The notes under the pieces are model-generated. The model saw only the letters and a program-made list of their open reading frames with translations. It was not told where the DNA came from and did no database searches. From a virus: 42,428 nt of DNA. A program made the position numbers and the translations under genes. This document shows, piece by piece, positions 18,600-26,597 of this stretch (the stretch's first letter is position 1; each line of letters starts with the position of its first letter). The stretch lies in the IMG/VR virus record IMGVR_UViG_3300032282_003072, positions 1 through 42,428 of that record; one strand, written 5' to 3'.

Positions 18600-21062
18600 A
18601 TGAAGTTTTACACGTTTGTTCAACAAAGAGGTGATAGAGTATATGTTCGTGGTTATGAAAATGGCAAACGTGTAGAATATATTGACAATTACAAGCCCTA
18701 CCTTTTCCTCCCAAAGAAGGATGGAAAGTATAGAACACTTGATGGTAAGCCCGTAGATAAACTAATGTTTGATGGCATTAATGACGCCAAGGATTATATC
18801 CAGCGTTATGAAGGTGTAGCAAACATGGATATCTATGGGCTTACTGTTTTTACCTATCTTTATATCTATGACAAATATCCAGGAGAAATACAGTACGACC
18901 CATCCATGGTATCCGTTGTAAGTTTGGATATTGAGTGTGCTGCTGACGAAGGTTTCCCAGATATTCAACGAGCAGATAAAGAAATTACTGCTATTACTTT
19001 GCGCAAGAACGGCGAAAGCATTGTGTTCGGTTGCGGCGAGTATAAAGAACATCAAGAAAAGATAACTTACGTTCGTTGTAAGAGCGAATATGAATTGCTT
19101 GATAAGTTTATCAAGGTATGGAACTTTGGTACATGGAAACCAGATGTTGTTACTGGTTGGAATATTGAGTTCTTCGATATTCCTTATCTGGTTAATAGAA
19201 TTAAGAAGATGCTCGGGGATGCTGAAGCAAAGAAACTTTCTCCTTGGAAAATGCTTGATGAAAAAGAAGTAACATTCAAAGGCAAGTCAAACCAAACCTA
19301 TACTCCATTCGGTATTGCTGTTCTTGATTACTATCAGTTGTATCGTAAGTTTACTTTCGGTAATCAAGAATCATATAAGCTAGATTATATCTCTCAGGTG
19401 GAGCTTGGTGAGAAGAAAATTGATTACTCTGAATATGGCTCATTGCTTGAATTATATAAGAACAACTTTCAAAAGTTTATTGAGTATAATATTCATGACT
19501 GCGTTCTAGTTGATAGACTCGAGGAAAAGCTAAAGTTTATCGAGCAAGTAATGGCGCTTGCCTATGATGCTAAGGTGAACTACAATGACACATTAACAAC
19601 AGTGAGATCATGGGATGTTATCATTCATAACTATCTGCTTGATCGTCGCATTGTTATCCCACAGTTCGAATCTTCAAAAGAGCAATTTGAATTAGTTGGT
19701 GGTCATGTTAAGGAACCAAAGATTGGTTTGAGTAAGTGGGTTGTGTCATTTGACTTAAACAGTCTGTATCCGCATTTGATTATGCAGTATAACATCAGCC
19801 CCGAGACTTTCGTTACTCGTCTTCCAAGCATGAGTACACTAGATATCTTGGTTTCCGGAAATATGAAACATAACTGTGAGCATGCGATGGCAGCTAATGG
19901 TTGTATCTATCGTAAGGACAAGCAAGGGTTTCTTCCTGCGCTTATGGAGAAAATGTACAACGATCGTGTTGAATATAAGAAGAAGATGATTGAGGCTAAG
20001 AAACGATATGAACAAACACACTCTCGTGAAGATGAGATGTTGATTGCTCGCTATCACAATATGCAGATGGCCAAGAAAATTCAGTTGAACTCAGCTTACG
20101 GTGCATTGGGCAATAGATATTTCCGTTGGTTCAGCTTTAACAATGCTGAAGCAATTACAATGTCTGGGCAGCTGTCCATTCGTTGGATTGAACGTAAGAT
20201 GAACGAATATATGAACAAGATATGTAAATCAACTGGTGTTGACTATATCATTGCATCTGATACTGATTCTATCTATGTAACATTTGATAAGTTAATTCCT
20301 CCTGGAAGCGACGAGCTTGAAGCTGTTAAGTTAATCGATCAGTTCTGTGAGAAAAAGATTCAGCCATATATTGATTCTTGCTATGACGAGCTTGCTGGTA
20401 TGATGAATGCATATCAGCAGAAGATGCAAATGAAGCGAGAGACTATCGCCAACAAGGGCATCTGGAAAGCAAAGAAGATGTATATCCTCAATGCTTGGAA
20501 TGTTGAAGGCGTGCAATATGATAAGCCGAAGCTGAAAATTCAGGGCATCGAGGCTGTTCGTTCATCAACTCCACATGCTTGTCGTGAGAAGCTTAAAGAA
20601 GCTTTAAGTATTATCATGAATAAGGAAGAGTCTGACCTTCAAAAGTTTATTTCTGATTTTCGCATTGACTTTATGGATTTACCATTTGAAGATGTAGCGT
20701 TTCCAAGAGGAATTAAAGGTATAGGTAAGTATACAGACCACGCTCAAATTTATAAGAAGGGGACACCAATTCAAGTTAAAGGTGCTTTGTTGTTCAATCA
20801 TATGCTAAAAGAACATAAGATTAAATCAATTCCTCCTATTATGGATGGAGATAAGATTAAGTTTGCTTATCTTAAAATGCCAAATCCAATAAAGGACACT
20901 GTTATCGCTACTTCTGATTATCTTCCAAAAGAATTTAAATTAGATAAGTATATTGACAGAGATATACAGTTTGATAAAGCATTCCTCGAGCCTTTGAAGT
21001 CTGTTACTTCAATTATCGGCTGGGAAGTAGAACAACGCTCAACTTTAGAAGGATTCTTTTAA
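18600..21062 (+). CDS. 43: DNA polymerase, B family (T4 gp43)
   Basis: Replicative DNA polymerase with 3'-5' proofreading, 820 residues. The exonuclease motif LDIEC is near 108, motif A DLNSLYP near 384, motif B LNSAYGALGN near 496 and motif C ASDTDSIYV near 552. The N-terminus (MKFYTFVQQRGDRVYVRGYE) and overall layout align with T4 gp43. The C-terminus ends STLEGFF, matching the sliding-clamp-binding tail of gp43. The start at 18600 follows GGGGGA; an ATG 18 bases upstream has no site. Confidence 0.98.
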   Translation: MKFYTFVQQRGDRVYVRGYENGKRVEYIDNYKPYLFLPKKDGKYRTLDGKPVDKLMFDGINDAKDYIQRYEGVANMDIYGLTVFTYLYIYDKYPGEIQYDPSMVSVVSLDIECAADEGFPDIQRADKEITAITLRKNGESIVFGCGEYKEHQEKITYVRCKSEYELLDKFIKVWNFGTWKPDVVTGWNIEFFDIPYLVNRIKKMLGDAEAKKLSPWKMLDEKEVTFKGKSNQTYTPFGIAVLDYYQLYRKFTFGNQESYKLDYISQVELGEKKIDYSEYGSLLELYKNNFQKFIEYNIHDCVLVDRLEEKLKFIEQVMALAYDAKVNYNDTLTTVRSWDVIIHNYLLDRRIVIPQFESSKEQFELVGGHVKEPKIGLSKWVVSFDLNSLYPHLIMQYNISPETFVTRLPSMSTLDILVSGNMKHNCEHAMAANGCIYRKDKQGFLPALMEKMYNDRVEYKKKMIEAKKRYEQTHSREDEMLIARYHNMQMAKKIQLNSAYGALGNRYFRWFSFNNAEAITMSGQLSIRWIERKMNEYMNKICKSTGVDYIIASDTDSIYVTFDKLIPPGSDELEAVKLIDQFCEKKIQPYIDSCYDELAGMMNAYQQKMQMKRETIANKGIWKAKKMYILNAWNVEGVQYDKPKLKIQGIEAVRSSTPHACREKLKEALSIIMNKEESDLQKFISDFRIDFMDLPFEDVAFPRGIKGIGKYTDHAQIYKKGTPIQVKGALLFNHMLKEHKIKSIPPIMDGDKIKFAYLKMPNPIKDTVIATSDYLPKEFKLDKYIDRDIQFDKAFLEPLKSVTSIIGWEVEQRSTLEGFF

Positions 21063-21361
21063 TGGCATCTTCAGATGAAGACTTTGGCTTCAGTCTTGTT
21101 TCAGAACAAGAATTAAAAGCCCATGAAGAACTACTCAAGAAAAAGGTTGAAGAACAATCTCAAGTAGTTCAACAAACAACTAAACAAATGGAACAAAACT
21201 CTATTGAGCTTCAAGGCAAGCTAATGGGATTACGTAATATGATTATGCCTTTGCTTCTTAACCTATCTAAAGACCCAGAGAAAACGTATATTCTTTGGCC
21301 AGATAGAGCTGAGAAAATACAGGCATTTATCAAGAAAGTTGATGATTATATAAAAGAATGA
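21062..21361 (+). CDS. Conserved coiled-coil protein, 99 aa
   Basis: A long N-terminal coiled coil rich in E, Q and K (EELLKKKVEEQSQVVQQTTK) is followed by a conserved C-terminal helix (DPEKTYILWPDRAEKIQAFI). A protein with this ending sits near replication genes in other marine T4-like phages (from memory). The start overlaps the polymerase stop by 1 base (TAATG), implying coupling. Role unknown, possibly a replication accessory. Confidence 0.78.
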   Translation: MASSDEDFGFSLVSEQELKAHEELLKKKVEEQSQVVQQTTKQMEQNSIELQGKLMGLRNMIMPLLLNLSKDPEKTYILWPDRAEKIQAFIKKVDDYIKE

Positions 21362-22170
21362 TACATTATCTAGCACTATTGACGGCGCTGGCTGTTTCGA
21401 CAGTTTCAGCATATTATTCCATATTGGGTCTTACAGCCATATTCTCCTCAGCATTTATTCCTGTTGTAGTTATGGGTGTAACTCTCGAATTAGGTAAATT
21501 GATTACAACCTCCTGGTTATACCGTAACTGGGATACATGTCCAATTCTATTGAAATCATATTTAACTAGTGCTGTTGTTATTCTTATGTTTATATCCAGC
21601 ATGGGTATTTTTGGATTTCTATCAAGAGCGCATATTGAACAAACATTGAATATTAATACTGGTCAAGCCGATCAGGTTCAGATACTAGATCAAAAGATAG
21701 ATTATTTAAAGCAATCCGTTGCTGACTTGGATAAACAGATAGCTCAGATTGATGCAGCTATCACAAAATTGACAGATAAAGGGCAAGCATCAACCTCTCT
21801 ACAGGCTGCTGATAGACAAAGAAAAACAAGAGACAGCCTAATTAAAAAGAAAGCAGAATATGTCAAAGATATTTCCAATGCCACAACAGAAAGAGTTGGA
21901 CTCGCCTCAGGAATTAAAAAACTCGAAGCCGAAGTTGGACCTCTCAAATATATTGCAGAGATGGTCTACTCCTCAGCAGGTAACGACCAGCTGGAAAAAG
22001 CAGTCCGTATGGTCATTATTCTTCTGGTTCTTGTTTTTGATCCTCTTGCTGTTCTCCTTCTTATTGCAGCTAACCATGGGTTGGGACAAATAAAAAGCTT
22101 GCCTGAACCCAAAAAACATAGTATACTTAAGATTGATGATGAAGTATTAGGAGCAAAGAATGTCACTTAA
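21358..22170 (+). CDS. Conserved membrane protein with coiled coil, 270 aa
   Basis: Three N-terminal hydrophobic helices (HYLALLTALAVSTVSAYYSI, SAFIPVVVMGVTLELGKLI, SAVVILMFISSMGIFGFL) are followed by a coiled-coil segment (about 100-200) and one last helix (MVIILLVLVFDPLAVLLLIA). It is located in the host inner membrane. It overlaps both neighbours (ATGA before, 11 bases into uvsX). The place between polymerase and UvsX suggests a membrane anchor for the replication machine, which is inference. Similar proteins occur in cyanophages, without known function. Confidence 0.78.
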   Translation: MIHYLALLTALAVSTVSAYYSILGLTAIFSSAFIPVVVMGVTLELGKLITTSWLYRNWDTCPILLKSYLTSAVVILMFISSMGIFGFLSRAHIEQTLNINTGQADQVQILDQKIDYLKQSVADLDKQIAQIDAAITKLTDKGQASTSLQAADRQRKTRDSLIKKKAEYVKDISNATTERVGLASGIKKLEAEVGPLKYIAEMVYSSAGNDQLEKAVRMVIILLVLVFDPLAVLLLIAANHGLGQIKSLPEPKKHSILKIDDEVLGAKNVT

Positions 22171-23203
22171 AGATCGTTTGATTAAGAATTCTACAATTGA
22201 CTTGACTGCTACGCTTACAGATAGTAAGATCTTTACCAAGAAGGATATGATTCCTACATCTGTTCCTATGATCAACGTCGCTCTTTCTGGTACGGTTGAT
22301 GGTGGTATCACTCCTGGCTTGACTATGTTGGCTGGACCATCAAAGCACTTCAAAACTGGTTTCGCACTACTGCTCGCTTCCTCGTTTCTTAAGAAGTATC
22401 CTGATGGTATCATCCTGTTTTATGATTCTGAGTTTGGTACTCCTCAGTCTTATTTTCAAACGTTCGGTATTCCTTTTGATTCTGTGGTTCATACACCTAT
22501 CACAGATGTCGAAGAGTTGAAGTTTGATATTATGCAGCAGATGAAGCAATTGACTCGTGACGACCATGTTATGATTGTAATTGACTCTATCGGTAACCTT
22601 GCTTCTAAGAAGGAAGTTGATGATGCTCTTGATGGTAAGAGTGTTGCTGATATGTCACGTGCTAAGCAGATGAAGTCTCTTTTTCGTATGATCACACCTC
22701 ATCTATCCCTCAAGGATATTCCTATGGTTGTTATCAATCATACCTATAAGGAAATTGGATTGTATCCAAAGGATATCGTTGGTGGTGGAACTGGTTCGTA
22801 TTACTCATCAGATGCTATTTGGATTCTTGGTCGTCAGCAGGATAAGGATGTTGATGGTATCAGTGGTTATCATTTCGTAATCAACGTGGAGAAATCGCGC
22901 TATGTTAGGGAAAAGTCGAAGATCCCAATCACCGTTTCTTTCGAAGGTGGTATCAATCGCTGGTCTGGCTTGCTTGATGTTGCACTTGATGGCGGTTATA
23001 TCGTTAAGCCTAAGAATGGCTGGTATGCTACCGTAGACAAGGAAACTGGAGAAGTCCGTCAGCCAAGCATGCGTGCCGGAGATATTGTAGATAACAAGAA
23101 GTTCTGGATGGATATGTTTAGTAACACTGACTTTGCAAAGTATATCGAAAATAAGTACAAGATGGCAACTGGTACAATCATGGAGGAAGACGATGCCGAG
23201 TAA
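22160..23203 (+). CDS. uvsX: UvsX, RecA-like recombinase
   Basis: The 347-residue protein is a RecA/UvsX-type strand-exchange ATPase. The Walker A motif is AGPSKHFKTG (about 55-64), Walker B is MIVIDSIGNL near 135, and the DNA-binding loop 2 region reads DIVGGGTGSYYSSDAIW. It drives recombination-dependent replication and repair in T4-like phages. It is translationally linked to the membrane protein before and to a 70-residue protein after it. The acidic C-terminus ends EEDDAE as in many RecA proteins. Confidence 0.97.
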   Translation: MSLKDRLIKNSTIDLTATLTDSKIFTKKDMIPTSVPMINVALSGTVDGGITPGLTMLAGPSKHFKTGFALLLASSFLKKYPDGIILFYDSEFGTPQSYFQTFGIPFDSVVHTPITDVEELKFDIMQQMKQLTRDDHVMIVIDSIGNLASKKEVDDALDGKSVADMSRAKQMKSLFRMITPHLSLKDIPMVVINHTYKEIGLYPKDIVGGGTGSYYSSDAIWILGRQQDKDVDGISGYHFVINVEKSRYVREKSKIPITVSFEGGINRWSGLLDVALDGGYIVKPKNGWYATVDKETGEVRQPSMRAGDIVDNKKFWMDMFSNTDFAKYIENKYKMATGTIMEEDDAE

Positions 23204-23405
23204 GATTATTTCTAAATTTTGGGATGATGATCATAAAAAGCAAGCAATAGTATTTGTTGATACTAAAACTTGTTCTTACTTCGTTGAATTTTTTCTTGAT
23301 AATAAGTTGATTGAAACTAGAGATTTTCCAAATAACAGCCTTTATTTTGTAGAGGATGCAGCGGAAAATTATACTCTTGGTATATTAAATGTCCAAGCTT
23401 CTTAA
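23193..23405 (+). CDS. Hypothetical protein between uvsX and 41, 70 aa
   Basis: The ATG at 23193 lies inside the end of uvsX behind GGAGGA; a longer frame exists but its start is within uvsX without a site. The protein is a beta-rich small domain (QAIVFVDTKTCSYFVEFFLD). T4 has gene 40 at the equivalent place, but no similarity is evident. Function unknown. Confidence 0.7.
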   Translation: MPSKIISKFWDDDHKKQAIVFVDTKTCSYFVEFFLDNKLIETRDFPNNSLYFVEDAAENYTLGILNVQAS

Positions 23406-23631
23406 TTATACAGCACCATTAAGACCCTCGGTGGAAGTGGGTTCACCGAGATTACGTAAGTTTGCAAAAGATGTATGGGAGAATAAGTGGCAATGGCGAT
23501 TGAAAATGCGATTCTTGGGAATTTGGTATACAATGAAGAATACGGTCGCAAATGCATTCCCTTTCTCAAAGAGGAATATTTCACATCGCAAGATCAAAAA
23601 ACTGTATTCCGACTCATCAAAGAATACGTAG
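23389..23631 (+). CDS. Possible basic protein overlapping helicase start, 80 aa
   Basis: This frame fills the gap between the 70-residue gene and the helicase but then overlaps the helicase by about 145 bases in another frame. It is basic (SPRLRKFAKDVWENKWQWRL). No strong ribosome site was seen. Either a real overlapping gene or a leader with chance continuation; the first 35 codons are the part not explained otherwise. Confidence 0.3.
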   Translation: MSKLLNYTAPLRPSVEVGSPRLRKFAKDVWENKWQWRLKMRFLGIWYTMKNTVANAFPFSKRNISHRKIKKLYSDSSKNT

Positions 23632-24917
23632 ACAAGTACAATGCGTTTCCGTCTAAAGAAGCTCTTGCTATTGATCTATCGAACAAGGATGGTATCAGCG
23701 AAGAGACTTTTAAAAACTCTAAGGAATTGATCATTGCGTTTACAGAAGACAAAGACACCAAAATCGATTGGCTCTTGGACCAGACAGAGAAGTTCTGCCA
23801 AGACAAAGCAGTCTATAATGCGATCATGGCGTCAATCGGGATTCTTGATGATAGCACTGGGAAAACCTCAAAAGGGTCAATACCTCAGATACTCTCCGAT
23901 GCACTTGCTGTATCGTTTGACACACATATTGGTCATGACTTCCTTGAAGATGCGGAGTCACGCTATGACTTCTATCACGCCAAGGAAGTTAGAATCCCGT
24001 TCGACCTCGACTACTTCAATAAAATCACGCAAGGTGGGCTTCCTCGTAAAACGCTAAACATTGCATTGGCTGGCACTGGTGTAGGTAAGTCACTATTCAT
24101 GTGTCATTGTGCTGCCAGTAACATGGTTAAGGGATTAAATGTCCTTTACATTACGCTTGAAATGGCAGAGGAACGTATCGCCGAGAGAATTGATGCTAAT
24201 CTGTTGGATATTCCACTTGATGAATTGAAAATTATCCCAAAAGATATATATGATAAGAAAATTGCTCGTGTTAAAGGTAAAACTACAGGCAAACTTGTTA
24301 TCAAGGAATACCCTACAGCCTGTGCAGGTTCAGCCAATTTTCGTCATCTATTAAATGAGATGAAAATTAAGAAAAGCTTTGAACCAGATATTATCTACAT
24401 TGATTATCTGAATATTTGTATGTCGTCGAGGATTAAACATGGAGCCAACGTCAATTCTTATACCTATATCAAAGCAATCGCAGAAGAGCTACGAGGGTTG
24501 GCAGTTGAGTTCAATGTACCCGTCGTCTCTGCGACTCAAACAACTCGAAGCGGATATTCGAGCAGCGACTTGGGATTGGAAGATACATCAGAATCCTTTG
24601 GACTCCCAGCCACAGCTGATTTTATGTTTGGACTCATTTCCAACGAACAGCTACAAGAGCAGAATCAAATTTTGGTTCAGCAACTTAAGAATCGATATGG
24701 TGATCCTGGGTTTAATCGTAGGTTTATTCTTGGGGTGGATCGCAGCAAGATGCGTTTATATGATGTAGAACAGTCAGCCCAAGATGGGTTGCTTGATGGT
24801 CCAAACTCTGATAATAACAAATCTGTATTTGATAATTCTAAGTTTGGTAATGAAGACAGTGAGCGAGGTAAACCAAAGAATAAGTTCAATAAAAATATGT
24901 TCGAGGGATTTAAGTGA
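23487..24917 (+). CDS. 41: Replicative DNA helicase (DnaB family, T4 gp41)
   Basis: A hexameric 5'-3' helicase of 476 residues. The N-terminal helical domain (MAIENAILGNLVYNEEYGRK) binds primase. The RecA-like core has Walker A AGTGVGKS near 195, TLEMAEERIAERI near 220, Walker B DIIYIDYLNIC near 295 and VPVVSATQTTR. The C-terminus is acidic and Asn-rich, as in gp41. The start is GTG 23487, 6 bases after GGGA, or ATG 23493. It works with the gp61 primase encoded at 37654. Confidence 0.96.
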   Translation: MAMAIENAILGNLVYNEEYGRKCIPFLKEEYFTSQDQKTVFRLIKEYVDKYNAFPSKEALAIDLSNKDGISEETFKNSKELIIAFTEDKDTKIDWLLDQTEKFCQDKAVYNAIMASIGILDDSTGKTSKGSIPQILSDALAVSFDTHIGHDFLEDAESRYDFYHAKEVRIPFDLDYFNKITQGGLPRKTLNIALAGTGVGKSLFMCHCAASNMVKGLNVLYITLEMAEERIAERIDANLLDIPLDELKIIPKDIYDKKIARVKGKTTGKLVIKEYPTACAGSANFRHLLNEMKIKKSFEPDIIYIDYLNICMSSRIKHGANVNSYTYIKAIAEELRGLAVEFNVPVVSATQTTRSGYSSSDLGLEDTSESFGLPATADFMFGLISNEQLQEQNQILVQQLKNRYGDPGFNRRFILGVDRSKMRLYDVEQSAQDGLLDGPNSDNNKSVFDNSKFGNEDSERGKPKNKFNKNMFEGFK

Positions 24918-25198
24918 CAGAAAAAATAATCAAAGGATTCGTGATTGTTCCTCCTGGCGATGCGGCATATGCGCTTGGATACTGGACATTTGCTCCTACT
25001 GCTAGTGAGGCTTGGTATAGAAAGCTAGGACATGAAGTACCTGACATCGAGCGTCCTTATCGTATTCAGGCGTGGCATGATAGAGGACATAGACTAAGAG
25101 AAGCAACACTTACCATTCATCCTGGCGAGGATGAGATTGAGGCCAACAATGGTAAATCTCCCAGTACTGGTATACAGCAAGCAACTGATTCACAGTAA
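24914..25198 (+). CDS. Hypothetical protein, 94 aa
   Basis: The GTG start overlaps the helicase stop (GTGA). A beta-rich region (IIKGFVIVPPGDAAYALGYW) and an aromatic/basic middle (AWYRKLGHEVPDIERPYRIQ) are followed by a polar tail. Conserved-looking but unrecognised; may be a late-evolving addition to the replication operon. Confidence 0.65.
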   Translation: MTEKIIKGFVIVPPGDAAYALGYWTFAPTASEAWYRKLGHEVPDIERPYRIQAWHDRGHRLREATLTIHPGEDEIEANNGKSPSTGIQQATDSQ

Positions 25199-25523
25199 CA
25201 CCCAGTCTAGTTATACAGAGTTTGAACAAGAACCACCAATCGAAACAGTTATTGATCCAGTTGATGTTAAGGATCGTGTCATGGAATACCTTGGCGCTGT
25301 ACTTGCAAGATGTTGGTATGATAAAGAGCTCTTGTATGGGCTTGAGCACCATGCTCATAAGGCTCTAAGGCATATTGGTATTCTACTGCCGAATGAATTA
25401 GAAATAACAATAGAGAGGAAAAATCGTCAACGCCCAAAATTAATTATTCATGAATGGAACACTGAACGAACATTCAAACGTCGTGTCTGCTATTTGCAGA
25501 TGATTATGTTAGCTGGGAGATAA
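25149..25523 (+). CDS. Hypothetical protein, 124 aa
   Basis: The start at 25149 has GAGG 6 bases upstream; an ATG 18 bases earlier is also open. The middle (VKDRVMEYLGAVLARCWYDK followed by ELLYGLEHHAHKALRHIG) is a conserved-looking helical domain with several His and Cys. The C-terminus is basic (KNRQRPKLIIHEWNTERTFK). The overlap with the previous gene is 50 bases. Function unknown. Confidence 0.65.
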   Translation: MVNLPVLVYSKQLIHSNTQSSYTEFEQEPPIETVIDPVDVKDRVMEYLGAVLARCWYDKELLYGLEHHAHKALRHIGILLPNELEITIERKNRQRPKLIIHEWNTERTFKRRVCYLQMIMLAGR

Positions 25524-25525
25524 CA

Positions 25526-25750
25526 ATGAAGCGTAAGATGAATTATAATCTTGTTGAAGGTCATGCTGATAAGAAAATGTATGATGTGCTTGAGGAAACA
25601 ACCAATCAGGTTATCAAGTCATTTCCGGGTGATAAGTTTTTAGAAGCTCGTGCATTCATGCGCCATTTGAATTTAGGTGGAGGTTTTGATGGGTTTTCTC
25701 CAACTTTTTTTGTTAAAAGTGTAAAATCTTATATAAATAAAAATACGTAA
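25526..25750 (+). CDS. Hypothetical protein, 74 aa
   Basis: A small helical protein opening MKRKMNYNLVEGHADKKMYD and containing AFMRHLNLGGGFDGFSPTFF. GGGAG precedes the ATG. A late promoter (25732) lies inside its last codons. Function unknown. Confidence 0.68.
   Translation: MKRKMNYNLVEGHADKKMYDVLEETTNQVIKSFPGDKFLEARAFMRHLNLGGGFDGFSPTFFVKSVKSYINKNT
25732..25739 (+). promoter_or_regulatory. T4-type late promoter for the structured RNA
   Basis: A perfect TATAAATA, located within the last codons of the 74-residue gene. Nothing coding lies between it and the terminator at 25854. Confidence 0.72.
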
Positions 25751-25884
25751 TAAACATGTACGCACAGTAATATCTGTTGCAGAGGCACGAGTCGAGGAGA
25801 CACGGAAAAGTTGAGAGTATACGGTGGGGTTCCGCTCAACCATGTTTGACGTCAAAGGCGAGTCTGAAAAGGCTCGCCTTTTCA
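25745..25884 (+). ncRNA. Candidate late structured non-coding RNA
   Basis: About 110 non-coding bases fold plausibly into a three-way junction. The closing stem is AAACATG (25752-25758) with CATGTTT (25841-25847). Stem ACAG/CTGT lies near the 5' side. Stem GTTGAG (25810-25815) with CTCAAC (25835-25840) abuts the closing stem directly and could stack on it. The loop AGGCACGAGTCGAGGAGACA lies between. A terminator hairpin follows. The unit is separate, with its own late promoter in front and the next gene's late promoter behind. It matches no RNA family I recognise; not tRNA, tmRNA or a hammerhead. Confidence 0.55.
25854..25884 (+). terminator. Rho-independent terminator
   Basis: The stem AAAGGCGAG/CTCGCCTTT with a 10-base loop is followed by T-rich TTC. 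It ends the candidate RNA before the next late promoter. Confidence 0.85.
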
Positions 25885-25896
25885 TTTATAGAATAA

Positions 25897-25904
25897 TATA
25901 AATA
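25897..25904 (+). promoter_or_regulatory. T4-type late promoter
   Basis: A perfect TATAAATA 24 bases upstream of the HAD phosphatase ATG. Confidence 0.75.
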
Positions 25905-25928
25905 TAAAAAAACTTCGCAGGGATAATC

Positions 25929-26597
25929 ATGATCAATTTCAAAGAATTTATCGTTGAAGATAGAAAAAAGCCAGAAGGTCTTCATGCCTTTGATATGGAC
26001 GAAACATTATTTGCCCATGATCATCATAAACTTAGAGTACATGTTTTAGATCCTTCTGGTAGAAGAGTTAAAACGTTATCTAATCAAGAATTTAATACAC
26101 ACCAACTTACTCCTGGTCACAAATATGATTTCAGTGAGTTTAGAAGTTCTGATGTTTTTACACAATCAGCAAAACCTATTCGTAAAATGATTGCTAAATT
26201 AAAAGCAATACAAAAGAATGGTGGTAAAACATCAATTCTTACTGCAAGATCTGATCTTGACGATAAAGATAAGTTTGCTCATCATTTAATGAAATATGGC
26301 ATTGATATTGATAAGACGCATGTTTATAGAGCAGGTAATCTTGAAGGTAAACCAGCTGATACCAAAGCAGCTGTTATGCGAGATATATTAAACAAGGCTG
26401 GGCATAAGAAAGTTCACTTATATGATGATAGCACAGACAATTTAGATAAATTTTTAAAGTTAAAAAAAGAATTTCCGGAAACAGAGTTTCATGCGCATCA
26501 TGTACAACATGATGCAGAAACTGGTAATGTTAATGTAACTACTACTTCATTGACAGATAAACCTTCCGATAAAGAAAAAGAAAAGGCTAAGAAATAA
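25929..26597 (+). CDS. HAD-superfamily phosphatase with capsid-targeting-like N-terminus
   Basis: The 222-residue protein has HAD motif I (FDMDETLF, nucleophile Asp near 19), motif II in ILTARSD, and the motif IV region LYDDSTDN. A cap insertion lies between motifs I and II. A phosphatase or nucleotidase activity is expected; the substrate is unknown. The first residues, MINFKEFIVED, resemble the T4 capsid-targeting peptide (MKTYQEFIAEA, from memory), with a prohead-protease-like site after IVE. The C-terminus is charged and disordered. It is the first gene after the late promoter at 25897. Confidence 0.85.
   Translation: MINFKEFIVEDRKKPEGLHAFDMDETLFAHDHHKLRVHVLDPSGRRVKTLSNQEFNTHQLTPGHKYDFSEFRSSDVFTQSAKPIRKMIAKLKAIQKNGGKTSILTARSDLDDKDKFAHHLMKYGIDIDKTHVYRAGNLEGKPADTKAAVMRDILNKAGHKKVHLYDDSTDNLDKFLKLKKEFPETEFHAHHVQHDAETGNVNVTTTSLTDKPSDKEKEKAKK

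Noticed and set aside
25752-25850. tRNA or hammerhead ribozyme
   Set aside because: No TTCRANY T-arm, acceptor or CCA, and no CTGATGA/GAAA ribozyme core.
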